From NCBI RefSeq assembly GCF_000019185.1, contig NC_010334.1, forward strand, positions 4,774,001-4,838,000: a stretch of 64,000 bases of DNA, written 5' to 3'. This document shows, piece by piece, positions 27,943 to 36,861 of this stretch. The stretch is from Shewanella halifaxensis HAW-EB4 (GTDB lineage Bacteria; Pseudomonadota; Gammaproteobacteria; Enterobacterales; Shewanellaceae). The stretch's first letter is position 1, and each line of letters starts with the position of its first letter. The position numbers and the translations under genes are program-made. The notes under the pieces were generated by a model. It had not been told where the DNA came from and made no database searches. It was given only the letters and a program-made list of their open reading frames with translations.

Positions 27943-29079
27943 TTAAACGAGTACCTCTTCTAAGGCTTTAAGGCACAAGGCTACGTTTTCACGCCTTGCC
28001 CCGAAGCCCATCAGACCAATGCGCCAAGCTTTACCCGCTAAAGCACCAAGGCCAGCACCAATCTCTAGATTATAGTTCTCTAAAAGCTGTTTTCTTACCT
28101 TAGCGTCATCGATGCCATCTGGAATATAAACCGCATTCAGCTGCGGTAAACGACACTCTTCAGCCACCACAAACTTAAGCCCTAAACGCTCTAAGCCATG
28201 ACGTAACACTTGGTGCATATCAGCATGACGTTGCCATGCAAGCTCTAACCCTTCAGCCGCTAACAAGCGTAGCGATTCATGCAATGCATACAGTGCATTT
28301 ACCGGGGCGGTATGGTGGTAGCTGCGTTTGCCATCGCTAGACGCATCCCAATAGCCCATCACCAAGGTTTGATCGAGAAACCAGCTTTGTACCGGCGTCT
28401 TGCGCGCCTTTAGTTTGGCAACTGCCGCCGGAGAAAATGACACCGGCGATAAGCCCGGCACACAAGATAAACACTTCTGAGAGCCTGAATAGATGGCATC
28501 GATGCCCCACTCATCAACAAGCAGCTCCACGCCGCCTAAAGAGGTAACCGCATCGACGATTGATAAGCAATCATGCTGTTTTGCGAGTGCACATAAGGCT
28601 TTAGCATCTGATAATGCCCCCGTTGAAGTCTCTGCATGGACAAAGGCCAAGAACTTCGCATCAGGATTTGCCGCCAATGCACTAGCAACTTGATCGGGAT
28701 CTACCGCCTCGCCCCACTCATTATCAACCACTACAGCCACTCCGCCGACACGCTCGACGTTCTGGCGCATACGCTCACCAAATACACCATTACGGCAAAC
28801 GATCACCTTTTCACCGGGCTCAACCAGGTTCACAAAGCAAGTCTCCATGCCGGCGCTACCCGGAGCAGAAACCGCCATGGTCATCTCATTTGTGGTCTGA
28901 AAAGCGTACTGGATAAGTGCTTTTAGCTCATCCATCATCTCGACAAATAGCGGGTCTAAGTGGCCTATGGTTGGCTTAGATTGAGCAGCCAGTACCTCTG
29001 GATACACATCGGAAGGACCGGGTCCCATGAGGATTCGGCGAGGTGGGCTAAAAGGCTCGAAAAAGGGTGCAGGTAACAT
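27943..29079 (-). CDS. Class V aminotransferase (serine/alanine--glyoxylate aminotransferase type)
   Basis: 378 aa from MLPAPFFEP at 29079, preceded by GAGG at good spacing; the longer frame to 29160 lacks such a site. PLP-fold features: SAPGSAGMET (about 71-80), HAETSTGAL, DAVTSLGG and the Schiff-base lysine in SGSQKCLS (Lys202). The family transfers the amino group from serine or alanine to glyoxylate (or from serine to pyruvate). It lies downstream of ilvA on the same strand but with a gap of about 270 bases, so it is probably a separate unit. Confidence 0.88.
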   Translation of the reverse strand: MLPAPFFEPFSPPRRILMGPGPSDVYPEVLAAQSKPTIGHLDPLFVEMMDELKALIQYAFQTTNEMTMAVSAPGSAGMETCFVNLVEPGEKVIVCRNGVFGERMRQNVERVGGVAVVVDNEWGEAVDPDQVASALAANPDAKFLAFVHAETSTGALSDAKALCALAKQHDCLSIVDAVTSLGGVELLVDEWGIDAIYSGSQKCLSCVPGLSPVSFSPAAVAKLKARKTPVQSWFLDQTLVMGYWDASSDGKRSYHHTAPVNALYALHESLRLLAAEGLELAWQRHADMHQVLRHGLERLGLKFVVAEECRLPQLNAVYIPDGIDDAKVRKQLLENYNLEIGAGLGALAGKAWRIGLMGFGARRENVALCLKALEEVLV

Positions 29080-29345
29080 GATATTTCCTCTAAAACTACA
29101 GGCTTTTAAAAGGTTAAGGTTTGACGACTGCCACACTGCTACAACGATAAATATCGTCAAGCCCCTAGGTGTTAGTCTGTCTCTAGTGAAATATTATTGC
29201 TCTATCTAAGGCATACTACAAAGAAAGCTCTTAGACTATCAAGCCGATAGCTGATAAAGATTGTATCCAGTCTTACTGTTGTTTATCTTCAATAAAAAGG
29301 CAGCATCGAAAAACGCTACTGCCTCTGTAACTTATATAGCGGCAA

Positions 29346-30899
29346 CTATCGGCTGCGGTTATCTAAAAACAGTCGATAAGCCGGACTATCTGTCTCTTCC
29401 TGATAAACAAAACCTAACTCTGTTAAGAACTGCTGAAAAGCCAAAGCATCACTTTCCGGCACCTCGAACCCCGCGAGCACTCGGCCGTAGGCCGCGCCAT
29501 GATTACGGTAATGGAACAGACTGATATTCCACTTGCTCTGCAAGGTGGTTAAAAACTTAAACAGCGCCCCCGGATGCTCAGGAAATTCAAAGCTAAACAA
29601 ACGCTCCTCTAACGGCTCTGGTGGATGACCTCCCACCATATAGCGCACATGCAATTTAGCGGTTTCATCCTGAGACAAGTCCTGGACATCAAAGCCTTCA
29701 GACTCAAGGTTAGTGACTATCTCATCTAGCTCAGTTTGCCCTTGAGTAAGCCTAATCCCCGCAAACACCACGGCCTTGTCACGGCTGCTAAAGCGGTAGT
29801 TAAACTCGGTCATTGCTCGCTTACCTAACAGCTCACAAAAACGCAGAAACACACCGGGGCGCTCCGGCACTTTAACCGCCAAAATAGCCTCTTTCTGCTC
29901 ACCGAGTTCACAGCGCTCCGACACATAACGTAGGCTATGAAAGTTCACGTTAGCGCCACTTAAAATCGCACCGACTTTCTCGCCCTTACCATTGGTGCCG
30001 ATATACTTTTTCAGCCCAGCCAGTGACAGTGCTCCCGACGGCTCGGCAATCGCGCGCGTGTCTTCAAAGATATCTTTGACCGCAGAGCAGATCTCATCTG
30101 AATTCACGGTGATCACATCATCGACATACTCACGGGCCAATCTAAAGGGCTCGGCGCCAATCTGCTTAACTGCCACCCCATCGGCAAATAGGCCAACTTG
30201 CGGTAATATTACCCGCTCATCGGCCTCAAGTGCCGCTTTTAAACAGGCAGAATCTTCAGGCTCTACACCAATAATCTTCACCTGTGGCATCACGGCCTTA
30301 TAGTAAGCCGCAACCCCTGCAATCAGGCCGCCACCACCAACAGGCACAAACACCACTTCGAGATCGCGCTGCTGCTGTAACATCTCTTGCGCAACGGTGC
30401 CTTGGCCAGCAATGACCGCTTCATCATCAAAAGGCGCGACATAGACTCGGCCCTCACTCTTAGCTAGGCTCTGCGCATAAGCATTGGCTTGATCGAATGC
30501 TTGACCATGGAGCACCACTTCACCGCCTAAACGCCTAACCGCATCGACCTTAATATCTGGGGTGGTTTCTGGCATCACGATAACCGCACTAATACCACGG
30601 GCCACTGCCGACATCGCCACGCCTTGAGCATGATTACCGGCAGAGGCACAAACCACACCGCACTCGCACTCATCTTTGGTTAACTCGGCAATTTTATTGT
30701 AAGCACCGCGAAGCTTAAAAGAGTGCACTGGCTGCAGATCTTCACGCTTTAAAAAGACCTGACAGCCCAAGCGTGCCGACAGCTTATTAAGGCTCGACAG
30801 CGGTGTGACTTTAGCCACATCATAAACCGATGACAGCAAAATTTTCTGCAAATAATAATGGGCTAAATCCAGTTGCGATTGTGATGCTAAAGCCAACAT
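29346..30899 (-). CDS. ilvA: Threonine dehydratase, biosynthetic
   Basis: 517 aa (E. coli IlvA is 514). PLP-binding Lys62 lies in HSFKLRGAYN; a glycine-rich phosphate loop VPVGGGGLIAG follows. Two C-terminal ACT-like regulatory domains (about 335-515) bind isoleucine/valine in the family. Reaction: threonine to 2-oxobutanoate, first step of isoleucine synthesis. Last gene of the ilvLGMEDA operon, 28 bases after ilvD. Confidence 0.96.
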   Translation of the reverse strand: MLALASQSQLDLAHYYLQKILLSSVYDVAKVTPLSSLNKLSARLGCQVFLKREDLQPVHSFKLRGAYNKIAELTKDECECGVVCASAGNHAQGVAMSAVARGISAVIVMPETTPDIKVDAVRRLGGEVVLHGQAFDQANAYAQSLAKSEGRVYVAPFDDEAVIAGQGTVAQEMLQQQRDLEVVFVPVGGGGLIAGVAAYYKAVMPQVKIIGVEPEDSACLKAALEADERVILPQVGLFADGVAVKQIGAEPFRLAREYVDDVITVNSDEICSAVKDIFEDTRAIAEPSGALSLAGLKKYIGTNGKGEKVGAILSGANVNFHSLRYVSERCELGEQKEAILAVKVPERPGVFLRFCELLGKRAMTEFNYRFSSRDKAVVFAGIRLTQGQTELDEIVTNLESEGFDVQDLSQDETAKLHVRYMVGGHPPEPLEERLFSFEFPEHPGALFKFLTTLQSKWNISLFHYRNHGAAYGRVLAGFEVPESDALAFQQFLTELGFVYQEETDSPAYRLFLDNRSR

Positions 30900-30927
30900 A
30901 AACTACCTCTTAATCCCGGAAAACTGA

Positions 30928-32775
30928 TTAGACCAACTTACTGGTATCGCGCACTGCGCCTTTATCGGCACTGGTTGCGAGTAACGCGTAGGCTTTGAGC
31001 GCCATCGATACTTGTCTTACACGGCCAAGTGGTTTCCATGCATCTTTGCCAAGTGCTTCCATCGCCGTGCGGCGCGCCGCTAATTCAATATCGCTAATCG
31101 CAAGTTTGATTGAACGAGCTGGAATATCAATCTCAATTCGATCGCCCGTTTGCACTAGACCGATAGTGCCACCAGCAGCTGCTTCTGGTGAAACATGACC
31201 AATAGACAAGCCCGAGGTGCCTCCCGAGAAACGACCATCGGTGATCAGTGCGCACTTTGTGCCTAAACCGCGCGACTTAAGGTAACTGGTTGGGTACAAC
31301 ATCTCTTGCATACCTGGGCCACCTTTAGGGCCTTCGTAACGAATAACCACAACATCGCCAGCAACCACTTCACCACCCAAGATCCCAGCCACCGCATCAT
31401 CTTGACTCTCAAAAACGCGAGCACTGCCGATAAAGGTATGGTTTTCAACTTCTACGCCAGCGGTCTTAACAATACAGCCATCTAGGGCAACGTTACCCGA
31501 TAACACCGCAAGCCCCCCCTCTTGGCTAAAGGCAAACTCACGGCTACGGATACAACCCTCTTTGCGGTCGTTATCAACACTGTCCCAGCGGCAATCTTGG
31601 CTGAAGGCTTTAGTGGTGGGGATGCCTGCGGGGCCTGCCGAGAAGAATTTATGCACCGCGGCGTCGTCGGTCTGCACAATATCAAATCGTGCTAATACAT
31701 CGGCAAGATTGCTACCCGCGACATGGTACACATCGTTATGGAGCAAGTTAGCTCGGTCTAACTCACCTAAAATCCCCATTACCCCACCCGCGCGGTGTAC
31801 ATCTTCCATATGGTATTTAGGGGTTGATGGCGCCACTTTGCAAAGGTGAGGCACTAGGCGAGACAGACGATCGATATCATCCATGGTGAAGTCAACTTCG
31901 CCTTCTTGCGCAGAAGCCAGTAGATGCAGCACAGTATTGCTCGAACCGCCCATGGCAATATCGAGTGTCATGGCATTTTCAAACGCCTTAAAGTTAGCGA
32001 TGTTGCGCGGCAGTGCGGATTCATCGTCATGTTGATAATAGCGAGTAGCAAGATCCATAATGCGGCGACCCGCCTCAAGGAATAACTCGCGGCGATCGGC
32101 GTGGGTAGCCAACATTGAACCATTGCCCGGCAATGATAAACCCAGCGCTTCGGTTAAGCAGTTCATAGAGTTAGCGGTAAACATGCCCGAGCATGACCCA
32201 CAAGTTGGGCAAGCGCTGCGCTCAATCTGCTCGCTATCGGCATCTGAAACGCGGGAGTCGGCGCCAGCAACCATGGCATCGACCAGATCCAGCTTAATCA
32301 GCTGATCTGACAGCTTAGTTTTACCGGCCTCCATCGGTCCGCCAGAGACAAATATCACTGGGATATTCAGTCTTAAAGATGCCATCAGCATGCCAGGGGT
32401 GATCTTGTCGCAGTTGGAGATACACACTAATGCATCGGCGCAGTGGGCATTTACCATATATTCCACGCTATCGGCGATCAGCTCACGCGAAGGTAGGCTA
32501 TACAGCATGCCGCCGTGCCCCATCGCAATACCGTCATCGACGGCGATGGTATTAAATTCTTTAGCAATACCGCCTGCTTCCTCAATCGCTCCCGCCACTA
32601 ATGAGCCCATATCTTTTAAGTGCACATGACCCGGCACAAACTGGGTAAAAGAGTTGGCGATAGCAATGATCGGCTTACCGAAGTCGTTATCTTTAACACC
32701 TGTTGCACGCCATAATGCACGGGCTCCCGCCATGTTACGGCCTTCGGTACTGGTTGCTGAGCGTAGTTTTGGCAT
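30928..32775 (-). CDS. ilvD: Dihydroxy-acid dehydratase
   Basis: 615 aa (E. coli IlvD 616). Conserved iron-sulfur cysteines Cys122 (CISNCDKITPGM) and Cys195 (CPTCGSCSGMFTANSMNC), and the family segments GGSSNTVLHLLA and GRFSGGTSGLSIGHVSPEAA. Reaction: dehydration of 2,3-dihydroxy acids to 2-oxo acids in valine and isoleucine synthesis. It is separated from ilvE by an unusually long 574-base spacer with tandem repeats. Confidence 0.97.
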   Translation of the reverse strand: MPKLRSATSTEGRNMAGARALWRATGVKDNDFGKPIIAIANSFTQFVPGHVHLKDMGSLVAGAIEEAGGIAKEFNTIAVDDGIAMGHGGMLYSLPSRELIADSVEYMVNAHCADALVCISNCDKITPGMLMASLRLNIPVIFVSGGPMEAGKTKLSDQLIKLDLVDAMVAGADSRVSDADSEQIERSACPTCGSCSGMFTANSMNCLTEALGLSLPGNGSMLATHADRRELFLEAGRRIMDLATRYYQHDDESALPRNIANFKAFENAMTLDIAMGGSSNTVLHLLASAQEGEVDFTMDDIDRLSRLVPHLCKVAPSTPKYHMEDVHRAGGVMGILGELDRANLLHNDVYHVAGSNLADVLARFDIVQTDDAAVHKFFSAGPAGIPTTKAFSQDCRWDSVDNDRKEGCIRSREFAFSQEGGLAVLSGNVALDGCIVKTAGVEVENHTFIGSARVFESQDDAVAGILGGEVVAGDVVVIRYEGPKGGPGMQEMLYPTSYLKSRGLGTKCALITDGRFSGGTSGLSIGHVSPEAAAGGTIGLVQTGDRIEIDIPARSIKLAISDIELAARRTAMEALGKDAWKPLGRVRQVSMALKAYALLATSADKGAVRDTSKLV

Positions 32776-32799
32776 TGCTTTATCCTTTGTTTAAAAGAA

Positions 32800-32890
32800 G
32801 GTTCTAGGTTCTAGGTTCTAGGTTCTAGGTTCTAGGTTCTAGGTTCTAGGTTCTAGGTTCTAGGTTCTAGGTTCTAGGTTCTAGGTTCTA
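32800..32890. repeat. Perfect heptanucleotide tandem repeat, 13 copies of GGTTCTA
   Basis: 91 bases made of exactly 13 uninterrupted GGTTCTA units, starting 25 bases upstream of the ilvD start codon. Each unit contains CTAG across its junction. Perfect arrays of this kind change length by slippage; its place inside the operon upstream of ilvD could affect ilvD expression. Confidence 0.97.
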
Positions 32891-32973
32891 GCATCAAACT
32901 AGCCACCCTATCCTTCAATTTTCTAATTTTTAATCTGAGATATCGTTCTGAGCTTTTATGTTTCGCCTTAATC

Positions 32974-33355
32974 TTTTCCGTCAGCGAAGCGTTCATCTTA
33001 GCCTGTGCTTTCCTAGGACCTTTCTTGGCTTTTCCTAGTACCTAGGATCTGCTTTTCCGGCCTTTCCGTCAGCGAAGCGTTCGTCTTAGCCTTTGCTTTC
33101 CTAGGACCTTTCTTGGATTTTCCTAGTACCTATGATCTGCTTTTCCGGCCTTTCCGTCAGCGAAGCGTTCGTCTTAGCCTCTGCTTTCCTAGGACCTTTC
33201 TTGGCTTTCCCTAGTACCTAGGATCTGCTTTTCCGGCCTTTCCGTCAGCACAGCGTTCGTCTTAGCCTCTGCTTTCCTAGGGCCTTTCTTAGCTTTTTCT
33301 AGTACCTAGGATCTGCTTTTCCGGCCTTTCCGTCAGCACAGCGTTCGTCTTAGCC
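32974..33355. repeat. 88-bp tandem repeats between ilvE and ilvD (four full copies plus a partial)
   Basis: Copies begin near 32974, 33062, 33150, 33238 and 33326 (partial). Each has the order CTTTCCGTCAGC, GCGTTCGTCTTAGCC, GCTTTCCTAGG, CCTTTCTTGG, CTAGTACCTAGGATCTGC and TTTTCCGGC, with a few substitutions between copies (GCGAAGCG becomes GCACAGCG in the last two). The partial fifth copy runs into the 3' end of ilvE and supplies its stop codon. A related element lies at 11.25-11.47 kb. Confidence 0.95.
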
Positions 33356-34279
33356 TTCCAAAGCCTCCAACCAACCCCACTTGTCTTCGGTTTCACCGCT
33401 GAACAGGCCGAAAAAGCTCTGCTGAATTTCTTTGGTGATCTCACCGCGCTTGCCGCTGCCTATCTCGATGCGATCGACGCTACGTACCGGCACAATTTCG
33501 GCCGCGGTGCCGGTCATAAAGATCTCATCGGCAAGGTAGAGAAACTCGCGTGACATCGGCTCTTCAACCACTTGATAACCTTTATCTCGTGCAAGAGTAA
33601 TAATGCTGTCTCGAGTCAGCCCCATCAGAATAGCGGCTGTGGCTGGAGGTGTGTAGATCTTGTTCTTTTTAATGACAAAAATATTGGCACCAGCGGCTTC
33701 GCTGACTAAACCGTTAGTATCGAGTGCAATCCCTTCATCGAAACCGTTACGTTTAGCTTCGGTAGAGATCTGTAGCGAAGAGAGGTAATTCCCGCCCGCT
33801 TTGGCTCCCGTTGGAATCGTGTTTGGCGCTAAGCGATTCCAGGAGGTTACCGCGACATCGACCCCGGCATCCATGCTGTCTTCCCCTAAATAGGCTCCCC
33901 ACGGAAATGCTGCGACTAACAAGTCGCACTGAGCATCTTTAGGGGGGGTGATCCCCATACCAACATCACCATAAAAGGCTAAGGGGCGGATATAAGCGCT
34001 CTTTAAACCATTGCCTAATGTGGCGTCTCGACACGCCTGCATAACATTATCGAAGCTATATGGGATAGGCATACGGTAAATCTTGGCAGAATCAAATAGG
34101 CGCTGAATATGCTCAGTTAAACGAAACCCCGCCGGACCGCGATGAGTATCGTAAACACGTATGCCTTCAAAAACGGAAGTACCATAGTGCAGCGCGTGAG
34201 ACATGACATGAACCTTAGCATCACCCCAAGGCATCATTTCACCATTGAACCAAATTAACTCTGCTGTTTTCGCGGCCAT
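33350..34279 (-). CDS. ilvE: Branched-chain amino acid aminotransferase (class IV, operon copy)
   Basis: 309 aa (E. coli IlvE 309). Class IV fold with HALHYGTSVFEGIR (about 28-41), YIRPLAFYGDVGMGI and the PLP lysine Lys160 in GAKAGGNYLSS; GLVSEAAGANIF and LMGLTRDSII follow. Transaminates the 2-oxo acids to leucine, isoleucine and valine. Its stop codon lies within the 88-bp repeat array, so the very end of the protein was shaped by the repeat boundary. It is 4 bases from ilvM. Confidence 0.96.
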   Translation of the reverse strand: MAAKTAELIWFNGEMMPWGDAKVHVMSHALHYGTSVFEGIRVYDTHRGPAGFRLTEHIQRLFDSAKIYRMPIPYSFDNVMQACRDATLGNGLKSAYIRPLAFYGDVGMGITPPKDAQCDLLVAAFPWGAYLGEDSMDAGVDVAVTSWNRLAPNTIPTGAKAGGNYLSSLQISTEAKRNGFDEGIALDTNGLVSEAAGANIFVIKKNKIYTPPATAAILMGLTRDSIITLARDKGYQVVEEPMSREFLYLADEIFMTGTAAEIVPVRSVDRIEIGSGKRGEITKEIQQSFFGLFSGETEDKWGWLEALEG

Positions 34280-34283
34280 ATTC

Positions 34284-34550
34284 TCACCCTTTATTTTGTG
34301 CTAATGCTACTGCGGTGTTATTTACCAATACTTGGCAATCAATCACATCAATAAGCTTATTTATTTGATTGGTTAGCAAGCCGATTTCGCGCTCACTCTG
34401 TACCAGCATGTCGATGCTGGTACAGTTATTACTATTGAGCTGCATGCTCAAATTGGCGACCTTAAATCCGCGATGGCGAGCGACGCGTAGCACGCGCTCT
34501 AACACTTCTGGTCTTTGCTGCACGTTTAACGCTAATGAGTAATTATTCAT
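34284..34550 (-). CDS. ilvM: Acetolactate synthase II small (regulatory) subunit
   Basis: 88 aa from MNNYSLALN at 34550, which has GGAG at 9 bases; the frame opens five codons earlier at 34565. A single ACT domain (QQRPEVLERVLRVARHRGFKVANLSMQ). It partners the IlvG catalytic subunit encoded just upstream and sits between ilvG and ilvE as in enterobacterial ilvGMEDA. Confidence 0.92.
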   Translation of the reverse strand: MNNYSLALNVQQRPEVLERVLRVARHRGFKVANLSMQLNSNNCTSIDMLVQSEREIGLLTNQINKLIDVIDCQVLVNNTAVALAQNKG

Positions 34551-34625
34551 ATCCTTGCTCTCCATCTCGTTTTATCGCTCTTTCTAATCTTCTTATTCAG
34601 ACTCAAACTCGCCGATTTCTGCAGC

Positions 34626-36320
34626 TTAAGTTTGCTTATCCATCTCTTCCATCATCTCTTGGTTTGAAGCCCCTGGCGGCACTAATGGCCAGACGTTATG
34701 GACATCATCTATCGACACATGCAGTAAAAAGGGACCTTCACTATTGAGGAGTTCATCGAGTCCGGCTTCGACTTCACTCGTCTTAGAGATAGTGCGTCCT
34801 GGGATATCGAATGCCGATGCCATCTTAACGAAATCAGGGTTGTCAGACAGGTCGGTTTCGCTGTAGCGCTCTTCAAAAAACAGCTGCTGCCACTGCTTAA
34901 CCATGCCTAGCTTTTGGTTATCGATAAGCAAGATTTTAACGGGTAGGCGCCTACGCTTGATGGTGGTCAGCTCCTGAACATTCATCATAAAAGAGCCATC
35001 CCCCGAGACTGCGACTACCATAGCATCGGGACGCGCCACTTTAGCGCCAATGGCCGCAGGCAAGCCAAAGCCCATAGTGCCAAGCCCGGCACTCGACAGG
35101 TGATCTTCTGGGCGATTAAAGAACATGTGCTGCGCTACCCACATCTGATGCTGACCGACATCACAGGACACCACGCTGTCTTGTGGCAACTTATGCGCAA
35201 GACGATTGAGCATTGCAGGTGCGTAGATAAGCTCACTCGGACGGTCATAACGCCATTGATGCTCATGCTTCATCTGGGCCACCTTGGCTTGCCATGGGGC
35301 AAATTGCTCACCTAGGTTTTGAGTTAGTGCAGGAAGAATTTGGCGCAAATCGCCAGCAATAGCCACTTCAGGAAGACGTAACTTACCTAGCTCGGCAGCG
35401 TCGATATCCAGATGGATCACCTTGGCATTTTCAGCAAAGCTGGCTAAGCGTCCGGTCACCCTATCGTCAAAACGAGCCCCCACCACAATCAACAAGTCAC
35501 ACTCTTGTACCGCTAAATTGGCCGCTTTAGATCCGTGCATACCGAGCATACCCAAGTAGCCGGGAGTATTTGGATTGATAGCGCCTAAGCCCTTTAGGGT
35601 GGCAACCGATGGAATCCCGGTGACCTTGATGAAATCAGCGAGTTGCTCGACAGCGCTTGCCATGCCTACCCCCCCACCCACATAAAGCATTGGTCGCTTA
35701 GCTTGCTCAATAAGCTGATTTGCCTCATTAAGCTGCTCGGCAGTGTGCTCAGGTTCAACGCTAACCGCTTGCAGTGGCGTCTTGTATTCAAGCATGGCGA
35801 TCTGCACATCTTTAGGGATATCGACTAACACAGGACCAGGGCGACCAGAGGCGGCGATCTCAAACGCTTTGTACAGAGTAGGAACAAGCTCATCGACATG
35901 GGTCACCATAAAGCTATGTTTAGTGCATGACAGTGACATACCTAAGACATCAATTTCTTGAAAGGCATCGGTGCCAATAACCGCGGTAGAAACTTGACCC
36001 GTGATGGCAACGACTGGCACCGAATCTAGCAGAGCGTCGGCAAGTGATGTCACGAGATTTGTGGCACCAGGGCCTGAAGTGGCAAAGCAAACCCCGGTTT
36101 GGCCGCTGGCTCTGGCGTAGCCGACAGCGGCAAATGCCGCGCCTTGCTCATGACGGCTTAGCAGGTGCTCGACAGGGCTACCATAGAGCGCATCATAGAT
36201 GGGCATAATCGCCCCACCGGGATAACCAAACACCGTTGTTACACCGTGTGCGGCAATCGCCTTGATGACTGCATCTGCGCCTCTTATCATTTGTCCTTGC
36301 TCCATCTTCCCTTGTTCCAT
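34626..36320 (-). CDS. ilvG: Acetolactate synthase II large (catalytic) subunit
   Basis: 564 aa from the furthest ATG; the conserved part begins at MIRGADAVIKA (codon 11), so one of three closely spaced ATGs is the true start. Thiamin-diphosphate enzyme: catalytic Glu in SRHEQGAAFAAVGYARA, FAD-domain segments GVGMASAVEQLADF and the ThDP motif GDGSFMMN with downstream N. The frame is intact, unlike ilvG of E. coli K-12, which is frameshifted. Reaction: condensation of pyruvate with pyruvate or 2-oxobutanoate. Confidence 0.95.
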   Translation of the reverse strand: MEQGKMEQGQMIRGADAVIKAIAAHGVTTVFGYPGGAIMPIYDALYGSPVEHLLSRHEQGAAFAAVGYARASGQTGVCFATSGPGATNLVTSLADALLDSVPVVAITGQVSTAVIGTDAFQEIDVLGMSLSCTKHSFMVTHVDELVPTLYKAFEIAASGRPGPVLVDIPKDVQIAMLEYKTPLQAVSVEPEHTAEQLNEANQLIEQAKRPMLYVGGGVGMASAVEQLADFIKVTGIPSVATLKGLGAINPNTPGYLGMLGMHGSKAANLAVQECDLLIVVGARFDDRVTGRLASFAENAKVIHLDIDAAELGKLRLPEVAIAGDLRQILPALTQNLGEQFAPWQAKVAQMKHEHQWRYDRPSELIYAPAMLNRLAHKLPQDSVVSCDVGQHQMWVAQHMFFNRPEDHLSSAGLGTMGFGLPAAIGAKVARPDAMVVAVSGDGSFMMNVQELTTIKRRRLPVKILLIDNQKLGMVKQWQQLFFEERYSETDLSDNPDFVKMASAFDIPGRTISKTSEVEAGLDELLNSEGPFLLHVSIDDVHNVWPLVPPGASNQEMMEEMDKQT

Positions 36321-36410
36321 AAATCAGCGCTCCGCTACAATTAACTTTTTTATTAAGAGCTTAGATAGAAGTTTTACTTTACCTTTTATTTCACCTAAGC
36401 CCTTAAACGA

Positions 36411-36444
36411 AAAAACCCCCGTTCCTTTCGGAGCGGGGGTTTTT
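36411..36444 (-). terminator. Attenuator terminator of the ilvLGMEDA operon
   Basis: On the minus strand a GC-rich CCCCCG.TCC / GGA.CGGGGG hairpin with a GAAA loop is followed by GGGGTTTTTT. It begins 18 bases after the ilvL leader stop codon and lies 91 bases before ilvG, the expected geometry of an amino-acid attenuator. Confidence 0.88.
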
Positions 36445-36461
36445 GCAATCTTAAACCTAGG

Positions 36462-36557
36462 TTAGGTGTGTCGATTTAATATGCGCAGCCCCCGCTGTGA
36501 TTTAATAATCACGACGGTAATAATCACAATAATGAGCTGGGCAGCTTGGTTGAACAT
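36462..36557 (-). CDS. ilvL: ilv operon leader peptide (attenuation)
   Basis: 31 codons starting MFNQAAQ. Codons 8-18 read L-I-I-V-I-I-T-V-V-I-I; overall 7 Ile, 3 Val and 3 Leu. An AGGAAG ribosome-binding site lies 10 bases upstream of the ATG. Known mechanism: when charged branched-chain tRNAs are scarce, the ribosome stalls on these codons and the antiterminator forms instead of the terminator at 36411. It is too short for standard gene calling and likely to be missed in automated annotation. Confidence 0.9.
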   Translation of the reverse strand: MFNQAAQLIIVIITVVIIKSQRGLRILNRHT

Positions 36558-36861
36558 ATTCGACTTACTTCCTAATTAGATTCTTTGCTTAAATTCGGTG
36601 TCGTTTAAAATTCGACTATTAAGAAGTACCACAAAGCCTATAAACAACACAATAAAAACTTTATAACATCAAAATTTATCATCTTGTGAGCACTATTTTG
36701 GTGGCTCATATAGCGATAAATAATGATGCACTGCCTAACTTTATTACCGTCACTAAAGTGTTAATCGTTAATGATTTGTCTAAATGACTTTTATCTCTAA
36801 TTTCAATTTTAGACAGCCAGAGCCTGCGCTAATCATGGCGAAGACTCTGGCTAAAAAGCGA
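36558..36861. promoter_or_regulatory. Intergenic region carrying the ilvLGMEDA promoter
   Basis: AT-rich region between the ilvC stop and the ilvL leader. No gene seen. An imperfect stem AGCCAGAG / CTCTGGCT (about 36813-36854), just after the ilvC stop, may mark the end of ilvC mRNA, but it has no T-run. I could not fix a -10/-35 pair with confidence. Confidence 0.4.

Noticed and set aside
32800..33355. Possible CRISPR array
   Set aside because: The 7-bp and 88-bp repeats are directly tandem with no unique spacers, and no cas gene is nearby.
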